From Bugulina stolonifera (Eukaryota > Bryozoa > Gymnolaemata > Cheilostomatida > Bugulidae): DNA of 64,000 nt. The notes beneath the pieces were generated by a model that saw only the letters and a program-made list of their open reading frames with translations, was not told where the DNA came from and did not search any database. The stretch covers positions 16,010,158 to 16,074,157 of the forward strand of contig OW285195.1 in NCBI GenBank assembly GCA_935421135.1, in the 5' to 3' direction. Every line of letters starts with the position of its first letter. Within the stretch, counting starts at the first letter, position 1. Both the position numbers and the translations under genes were made by a program. This document shows positions 55,701 through 64,000 of this stretch, piece after piece.

Positions 55701-58700
55701 ATGGCAGCTAAGGCTAGCTATATATTCTATGGTATGTATACACCTATAATTATTAATAATAGTAATAATAATTATTCTTGTATGTAATACAATTCACCTC
55801 GTTTATATATTCTCATACTTGTAAATTAAAATTATTCGCACATAGACGTGTGAAAATTACTCTCACAAAATCTTTAGTAGTTAATCAAATATATAATATG
55901 TTTGTGGATCAAAGATGAACAATACAATAATATCGTTATATTACAGCATAACAATACAATATAGACTATATAGTACAATAGTATAAGAGGGTTAAAATTA
56001 TTTACATGTAAATGATTTACTGTGAATACATGTACAAGTGTAGGCCTACATATAAATTGTAGACCACAGTCTATCTACTATTATGTTAGCAACTGAAATA
56101 GCGTGGGTAAGGTAAAGTGATCATGGAGTAGGAAGGGGGTGATAGGGCACTCTAACAGGTCCTTAGTGTGATGTGATGTAATAACAGTGACCAATCTACA
56201 CACATACATCACAAGCTCTCTAAGTTAATGAATAAACAAACAAATTATACCGTTGGTGGTCACAAAAAACTTGATCCAGTCCGATTAGGGACGAGTTTCC
56301 AGAATATTATCTTTGATGAAGATGGAGTAGGAGGTGTGTAGGCAGTGTTATATAACTTAATGACTTTGTTGGACATTATAATATATATAGTAGGATGTGT
56401 GTAAGCAGTCATTTTTATGATGTCTGTAGAGCTCTCCTATTATATATTATTCGTAAACCAATCCAAGCAGTAGATCAGCATGTTCAGTATTTGTAATACA
56501 TATTCAACTAATATAATGATAAACAACTTATAACATAATATTGGCAGCATAGACAGTGTATATAGTATAATGTATACAAGTGTGGGCTGTTTGTATAACA
56601 TAGTGCTGTACTTGTATAATGATTACTCATAGCCTTTGAACTTGTTCACTAGATAATAAGACTGAGGTTCGTTACTAAGGCTATGTGCTATCAGGGATCA
56701 ACAGCTCTCTGCACAACCAAATAAAGTACAGTTGCGTTATGTGCATGTTCACTGTCCAGTAGCTCATTGTCCACTAGCTCATTGTCCACTAGCCCATTGT
56801 CCAGTAGCACATCATCTTGTGCATATTTAGACCAATGTATAAAATACGTTTAAATAATTTTTTAGCACTAATTAGCAAGGATAACATATCTTTATGCAAC
56901 TGTAATACAATGAAAGAAGGAGTCAACATTATCTTTTACCATGTTATAAACTCTACACCGTCGTGTAGCATGCAGACAACAGTTTTAATCTGTTATATAA
57001 ATATAATTGCGTATAATAATGATATGTTATAATTACTTATCAAATTACTCCAGATAAATACATTGGATGATATCCACATGTTGCTTTAGAAGAAAAGAAT
57101 GAATTATGTTTTGAGATAGATTAATGAGAGAGGCATGGTCATAGAAAGGAATGACATTATTGCATCCCTTAATCTATGGATGCTTGAGGAGAGGAGGGTG
57201 GAGATTAACTGCCTACCTGTACTCAGTTAAATTCTGGCCTCTTTTCAAGTCAGAGGGAGGACAGGTTGCTCTGATTAACTGAAAATTGTTTTTCCACCCA
57301 AAAACCTGTTGAAGACAGAAATTAAAAATTAATTCTGCATTATTACTTGTAAATTACATTGTACAAATTCTACAGCTGACCACAGCTTATCTATGGCAAG
57401 GCCTACCGTAGCCTGTAGGCCATTGCAAACCACTGATAGCATGTGTAAGGGTGGTCAAAGCTGAGTGTCATTAAATCGAGTAGCTCTAGCCATAGGTTTT
57501 CTACACTATTTCCAATAAACTACTGCACAGTGTTATAGAACAGAGGCTCTAATATCCAGGTTAAGTCATTTAATTAACCAATATTCGGATCATGTCTGTG
57601 AGAATCGGCATCAGCTGCCGTATATTGACAGGGAGCCTGCTTCTTACAACTAGAAGTGAGGTGGGGCTGGACAATCAAATACAAATATACATGTATATAA
57701 TGCATGTACATAATGCATGTACATACAGTCTGTAATTATCTATATTAATATATCCTGTACTTGAAAGTGTAGCTGTAATTATATTTACACTCGTAGCTCG
57801 TTTAGTTGCAAGGTTGACATTTAACAAACCTAAATACATGGTTATTCTGAGATGCTAGCCTGAAATACATGATATTGTATCTATATTAATAGTTTCCTAA
57901 GGAAATCAGGCTATGTTTCCTAAAGAAATCAGGCTATTTTTACCCAGGGATTTATATTTATCACTTCCTGTAAATTTACAGGCTAGAATTATTTATAACT
58001 TTATTAACGTGATATACATCATCTTGCATGCTGATCAGTTTCTAAATGTTGTCTCCCCATTTTTACTACAAGTAGTGTACGTTTTCCACAAAATATCACA
58101 AGAAGATATTTGCGTGACATACTATACATGTTTACGTGACATACTACACATGTTTACGTGACATACTGCACATGTTTACGTGACACACTACACATGTTTA
58201 CGTGACATACTGCACATGTTTACGTGACATACTATACATGTTTACGTGACATACTGCACATGTTTACGTGACACACTACACATGTTTACGTGACATACTA
58301 CACATGTTTACGTGACATACTACACATGTTTACGTGACATACTACACATGTTTGGCTGGCCTGGAACAGACATTTCTAAATGCAAAGAGTGCATAAACTT
58401 TCTTTGAGATCATAAGCGTAGAGATAACGCTGCAGAATTTTAAGATTATAGCTTGAGGTTATAGTATTAATTGTATTCTCATATGCATCATGCATGTTAT
58501 ATTAGCAACATTTACTCCAAAATAGTTCACTTGATGGTAGAACTGCCTTAGTAACTACACTGGAGTTATTATTCCTTCTCATTATACAACAGCCTGTCTT
58601 AGCTACTGCATAGAGTATTCGCAGTAAACAAGAGAATGAGATGACAACTCCACACTAGCATAATTATCATCTTAGATGAATTTTAGTAATAAAAACTAAA

Positions 58701-61700
58701 CTATGTTTATAAACTACATGTATGTAGCTAATGAATGAGAGACCGGCAATGGGGTGGTCATCACCCACCCTACATAAATACATGCATTTGAGCTGTTTAA
58801 GTGACCCAGTCTGTGAATATAACATTATAATATTACTATACTATTATCATATTATTGATAAGTAATACATGTAAACTTGATCATATCAAGAGCATGGTGC
58901 TACATAGTGAAATTTTCTAATTCTGATAAATTCATTGGAATTTGTGCTGTTTAGTGATGTTGGTGTGCACAGTAATTAATATTGTGAATCACCTCCCATT
59001 TATTTCGTTACTGATATCCAGGGAGAAAATAAAACTGCTAGAGAATACTTTGGGCTGCCAGTAAGCTTGTAGAATACTTTGTAGAACTACATGTACATGT
59101 ATGGTATAAAAACATCTGTCTGCCCCAGTTCTACTCACATCAAGCTCACCCTAAGACCAATATTGGGATGTTTTAATTCGCTTTCAATTATTATAGTTGT
59201 AGCACTTTCCATAGTGACAGGGATGACCATTGCCTTACCAACCCAGCGAACTAGTCAGGTAAGATGAAGCTACACAATAAGGTTTCCTTATGGTAGAGAA
59301 ATCTACCAGACCTTAGGCAGAATCTACTGTTGACAGGTATGGTTTTTGACTGTATAATGCAAGAAATGTAACTACTGTTGTATTTTATTAAAGTGCATAC
59401 AGTATATACTGTACATGTAATACAGACACTAAGAGAGAGATAGAATAACAATAGTATCGCATGTCATTTGCTACAGGAGTTGTGTGCCCTTAAGTTCAGA
59501 GACTACAGTGTCAATCATACAGCCTGTTTGGCACCCAGAGAAGGGGCGGAGAAAGCGGTGAAAGAGGGCGTGTCTGAGGTCAGCAAGACATACATAGTCA
59601 ACCTGCACAACTACTACAGGAGCAATGTACACAGATACAATAACCAACCACCTGCTACCAACATGCAGAAAATGGTAGGCATGTCCCAACACAGAATGTG
59701 TTTGGTGCATAATGGCTGACAGACAAGGTATAAGCCAATTTTATTGTATATGATGTTTTACATATCCTAAGATTGTATAAAATCAAACCTTTCTTCGTGT
59801 ACATAAAGCTATTTTTACATTGGATGGAGTACATCATGTGAAAACTGTGATTCTATTACGTAGTACTGGGACGATGAGCTGGCAATGCTGGCACAGAAAT
59901 GGGCCTCTCACTGTATATGGGAGCACGATGAACCAGGGAACCGAGTTGTACCAAGTGAGTCTCAGAGATAGTTTCTCTCATGTCAATTATTTACACCATA
60001 CCAGATACACATTCTGCACAATACATTGATGAAGCTTAGAACCAAAATGCAAATTAAGGCACCTGTACAATTTGCTTCCATTCCTATAGCTATACTGTGG
60101 TAAATGAGTTCGAGTTCACCAAATTATTATTTTTGTTTGCAAAATCTTTAACAACTGCAGTACTATAGGACCTTTTCAGAGCTAAAAAAACTACTGAAAA
60201 GTTAGAGAGAAATTTTTAATTTTGCAATCATTTTCTTCCATAACCACCCGGATGTTCGCAATTGACTTCTAAGTCTCATGTGAACATTGGAGCTTCCAAA
60301 TTGTCTTCAGCAGCAGATTTGTGCCTCTGAGGTTGAGCTCCTCTCTCAAAGAGATATTTCATCTCATGGCCAAATAGTTGTGAAAGCATTGCTGTAGTAA
60401 AATCATTGTGTGTATCTATTTTGGTGAATGTGAAAACCAATGAATCAAGTGGGAGTATTAGTTGATATTACAATAGTATTTATAACCATCTTTATGGTAG
60501 GTGGTGGGAGGTAAATATGTTTATTTATCTTCTGTGTACTTGTTTAGCATTTCCTGTTTATTGACAGATTTTGATAAACACTTCTAGAGTCCATCTGGTC
60601 AATATCATGTACTACGATGGGTTATACGTGTACACTGTATGTAGCACAATGTTCAATTACAATATAAGATTGTGTAATATTTAGACATCTAAATTTCCTC
60701 TAAAATTTATAATATCCATTGATGTGGCCAGACAGACTGCATACTGGTATACATCATGTACCTTTATATCTTATGTCTGTTTGTTCTTGATATTGTTTAG
60801 GAAGCTATGCTGTAGGCCAGAATCTGGGCCGTGGCCACAGAGGTTGGGGGACGGTAATCAGCCATTGGCAGTCTGAAGTTAACTACCTGACATTTGGTAA
60901 GATCTCAGACTATCTTACTTTCTTCTGAATCTCCATTTAGATTATACCGCCTACCGGTACCTGTTTAGCGATAATTGTTATGATTCTAGCAGAGGTTTAT
61001 CAGTTGTCTGCTATGAATTTCTGTAGCTCAAATATTTTATTATGCATGTTTCTATTGGATTGCGGAACCAACACAATAAGATGGAGTAAAGGAAACTCTA
61101 GAATTTATTAAAGTTCAATAGTTAATTTTTTTTAATTTCAGGTAAAGGAAAAGAGCCAAACCGCCCCATTGGTCACTACACACAGATGGTGTGGGCGGAG
61201 TCAGCTAAGGTTGGGTGTGGTTATGCTCGGTGTAACAGAACCCAGGCTTACTACGTCTGCAACTACGCCCCCACGTATGTGTTCAACCAATCACTGCTCA
61301 CCAATAAATAAAAGATTTTGATTCATGTAATAACATACTGTAACTTTAGTGACTTTACGAAATGAATATATTTATATGTAAATACGTAATACCATATAAT
61401 GCTTTCATTACAGAGGGAATATGAACAAGAATAAATATTCACCGTACAAAGCAGGTGAAAGGTCAGCAAGTTGTTCCGAGAGCACAACTCCTGGGCTATG
61501 TGGTGAGTAGTTATATTCAAGTAATATGTAAATACGATGTCTCCCATTAATAGACGTGATAGGTGTATAGCTGCTCGAATGATTAGCGAACGCAAATTCA
61601 TAATTTTATACACAAATATTGAATATTCTATGTCTGTTGTACAAGAAGTACCACTAGTGTCACACATTTCAACTACAGGCAGAGAGACAGACAGAATTAT

Positions 61701-64000
61701 TTGTCTCATTGTATACTGATTGGTTCATGTTTCATACACCATGTCTAGTTACATGATAATCTTAGCCCTATGTACTATTGGCACTGCTTTAGATTGCAAA
61801 GGGAAGATTTGTCTGAACGGCGGCACTCTGGATCTCAACTCATGTCGGTGTAAATGTGTGAACAAACCATGGATACAGCAAGGTGGTAACTGTGCAAGTA
61901 AGTGTGATATTGTATTGTCACGTGCAAGTAAGTCTTGGTATTATATCACCACATGCAAGAGAGTAGTATTGGCTGGCTAATTAGGTCATTGCTTCTGCTT
62001 CTCAATGATGTACACCATGTATTTTATGATTGTCCACTGTATGAAGTATCTATAGATGTATATCTATATTAGTGCATGCGGATATATCTCACCTTAGTTA
62101 TGATTTCATTTAAGTAACGTTGTGATAAACCTAAAATGAGGCTATGTGTTCATTACACAGGGATCTCTGCTTGAATGATGACCTTTACAGTTCATTACCT
62201 CTGACACGATTATACAATTTTAAATTAAAAAGAGTGGCTCGTTTAGTAAAAGTTTAGTGTAATTCACCATTCCCTGATCCTCATCCATACTTTCACCAGC
62301 TAATTATACTACCTCTAACAAGCGAGTGAGCAGAGAGGAATAGTTGATAACTGATAACATAAGAATAAATAATAATGTTTTAAGAGATAGTAAAGCATGC
62401 GCGTGCACACGTGTGTGTGGGTCTACAAATATTTTAATGCGCTACTAAGATGAAAGCAGAAGTTATGTGTCTTAATTCCTATAGGCTAATTGATCAATCA
62501 CGACTGAATAAAAATCCGATTTCCTTACACAATGGCAGTAGCAATGGTCACGATTGACTAGAGCCATTGTACTAACATATGAGTATTGTACTTGTTCTAA
62601 TAAGAATTACTTGGCGCACTTTTAGTTGACTGTAGTAAGGCAGAAGACTCCTTTGCATGTGCTTCTAATGGAGGAAAGTGGGGTCTAGCTGAATGTGGAA
62701 AATATGCCAACGTCCCTCATGAATATTGTCCAATCACATGCAACTTATGCCCAGGTGAGTCTTTGATTGGATAAAATGATTCTGGTGTTTCACATATCCA
62801 TGATGCACATCTGGAACATAATAGTGAGATATCATTCTACCTCATGCAGTAAATGTGCAACTTCTATCTATTTATAATTATTCTTTCAGTGTAAAACATT
62901 GCACCACATTTTCTATTTTGACTTGGTTATGCTGGCTTTCTATCATGTATCATTGAGAGATATGCTTGCATGTTAATATAACAATATTTTTTCTAGCAAA
63001 CAGTGCTACTGGTTCTTTATGGGGTACAACAGAACCCGCCCCTAAACCTACCACACCTTGGTTTGGGAACACTGGCCATGTATCCACCACTCCTCTGCTG
63101 CCAGTACAACCTACTTCACCGTTTCCCATCGACCAGTCTGTAAGTAAACATACATATATACAATCATGTAGATTCATACTTGTACTTTATAGAGACTTTG
63201 TATAAGAGTATAATATACGTATATACAAATGATACAGTGTAAAGACTGTAAATACTACCAGTCTAGCACCTCTGTAGTCGTTCTGATACTATGCACATAA
63301 CGCATTACCACGACATTCATTCGTTACTACGGTAAATGTAGTGGTAAAGCGAGAGGATGGAAAACATGTACATGTAGATCCATTGCATTTAAATTGGATA
63401 TTCAACAGAATAATTAATGGTAAAGAAATATTTAGGAAATTCACACTATTTACCAATGGATAAAACTGCTAGCAAAATGCATGACAAGATGCGCTGACCA
63501 TCCAATGACCGTCCGCTTACTGCCCAGTATTGTATTTGACTGTACAAGTTGTTAAACTTCAGAACGACACCTGGTGGGAGTCGGTATTGAATGGTAACGT
63601 CGCTGGTAAGAAGACTGTACCTGTCCCAGCACCAGGATTCCATACCAGAGCTGCACCAGAAACTGTATCTACCAGAACTACGCCTTCTACTACCACCAAA
63701 ACTGTTACTACTTCTACTAGTACTACTACACCAGCTACTTCAACTACAGGTTAGTATTTCTGTCCATACATGAAAGTAGTAGTCGCTATTACATGTAATA
63801 GAGTCTGCGTACTGTGTGACGTGCTGCTAAATTCTACTAGGGCAGTTTATAAGTGTGACTCTAGCTTGCTCCAGAAACTCAGGGGGATATTAACTACACT
63901 ATCGCCAGCATTTCTACCTAATTATTACTATCTTGTGTATGGAAAACTTTCATGTAAACTAAGCATGTCTTTATATTCTAGCTGGCCTGCCTGTGTGTCG
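55701..64000 (+). CDS. CAP (CRISP/antigen-5/PR-1) protein with EGF-like, ShKT and Thr/Pro-rich regions (3' partial)
   Basis: Exons: 55701-55731, 59197-59258, 59477-59674, 59864-59954, 60801-60896, 61142-61274, 61414-61502, 61793-61897, 62626-62754, 62997-63139, 63563-63749, 63982-beyond 64000. Joining the first two (both phase 1) gives MAAKASYIFYVVALSIVTGM, a proper signal peptide that exon 2 alone lacks. The CAP domain spans residues 70-215: HNYYRSNV (H75), WASHCIWEHDE (E117), AVGQNLGRG (Q134 where Glu or Gln is usual) and the signature GHYTQMVWAESAKVGCGY (H171). An EGF-like exon (CLNGGTLDL, six Cys) and a ShKT-like exon (CPITCNLC end) follow, both symmetrical phase 1-1. Then a Thr/Pro-rich stretch runs to the window edge. 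CAP proteins are secreted, with roles in lipid binding, defence and venom; the role here is unknown. Intron 1 (3.5 kb) contains a 22-bp minisatellite. Confidence 0.88.
55732..59196. other. CAP gene intron 1
   Basis: 3465 bp. It holds short repeats at 56,753-56,812 (16-bp tgtccactagctcatt), 57,893-57,937 (22-bp ttcctaaagaaatcaggcta) and the main array at 58,114. A 36-codon open stretch at 56,228 does not splice in frame with neighbours. Confidence 0.65.
58114..58353. repeat. 22-bp minisatellite, 11 copies
   Basis: Units gtgacatactacacatgttt plus ac, with tatacatg and tgcacatg variants, inside CAP intron 1. Confidence 0.95.
59955..60800. other. CAP gene intron 4
   Basis: AT-rich intron with no repeat array and no additional exon seen. 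Confidence 0.6.

Noticed and set aside
56228..56340. 36-codon open stretch starting MNKQTNYTVGGHKKLDPVRL
   Set aside because: Protein-like but its frame cannot join the flanking CAP exons, the following donor (gtgtgt) is weak and no partner exon was found.
59105..59112. TATAAAAA near the second CAP exon as the gene's promoter
   Set aside because: A start here would give a two-codon upstream frame and no signal peptide; the phase-matched exon at 55,701 explains the N-terminus better.

Overview
ORGANISM. This is metazoan nuclear DNA: GT-AG introns, signal-peptide exons and animal extracellular domains (C-type lectin, PAN/apple-like, CAP, EGF-like, ShKT), in an AT-rich background packed with minisatellites and with the palindrome TACATGTA. 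A marine invertebrate such as a sponge or a lophotrochozoan would fit, but the sequence alone does not settle the phylum. I found no rRNA, tRNA, CRISPR or bacterial features. Every gene I can support is on the + strand. Two isolated exon-like segments are on the minus strand. GENES 1-4 (1-30.3 kb). Four paralogous secreted mucin-like genes share a layout: a short signal-peptide exon ending in phase 2 (seen in genes 2-4), one long low-complexity Thr/Ala/Pro exon ending in phase 1, one or two small exons for a six-cysteine module, and an intron at or just after the stop codon. The module has invariant spacing C-x10-C-x-C-x10-C and I do not recognise it as a named family. Gene 1 lacks its 5' end, gene 2 is tiny with two modules, gene 3 is a giant of about 1364 residues with a duplicated His-rich block, and gene 4 carries Thr-Thr-Thr-Gln-Pro-Pro-type repeats. 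CYTIDINE DEAMINASES (33-49.9 kb). Three tandem five-exon genes have identical exon phases and intact zinc and catalytic residues. Each starts with a 19-nt coding exon followed by an intron 1 full of locus-specific minisatellite. CDA1 intron 1 (5.7 kb) also holds a hAT-like non-autonomous transposon with an 8-bp target duplication, two near-perfect hairpins and a 1.7-kb array of the splice-donor hexamer GTAAGT. CDA1 is mosaic: exon 2 matches CDA3, while exons 3-5 and the 3' flank match CDA2. SECRETED RECEPTOR/ADHESION GENES (52.3-64 kb). One gene encodes a C-type lectin-like plus PAN-like protein. The other is a CAP (CRISP/antigen-5/PR-1) gene with EGF-like, ShKT and Thr/Pro-rich regions that runs off the right edge; its signal peptide is rebuilt from a 31-nt first exon 3.5 kb upstream. 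OVERALL. Most of the window is non-coding and at least 25 tandem arrays are visible. The secreted genes together suggest an extracellular-matrix, mucus or surface-defence neighbourhood next to a pyrimidine-salvage cluster. That functional reading is inference.
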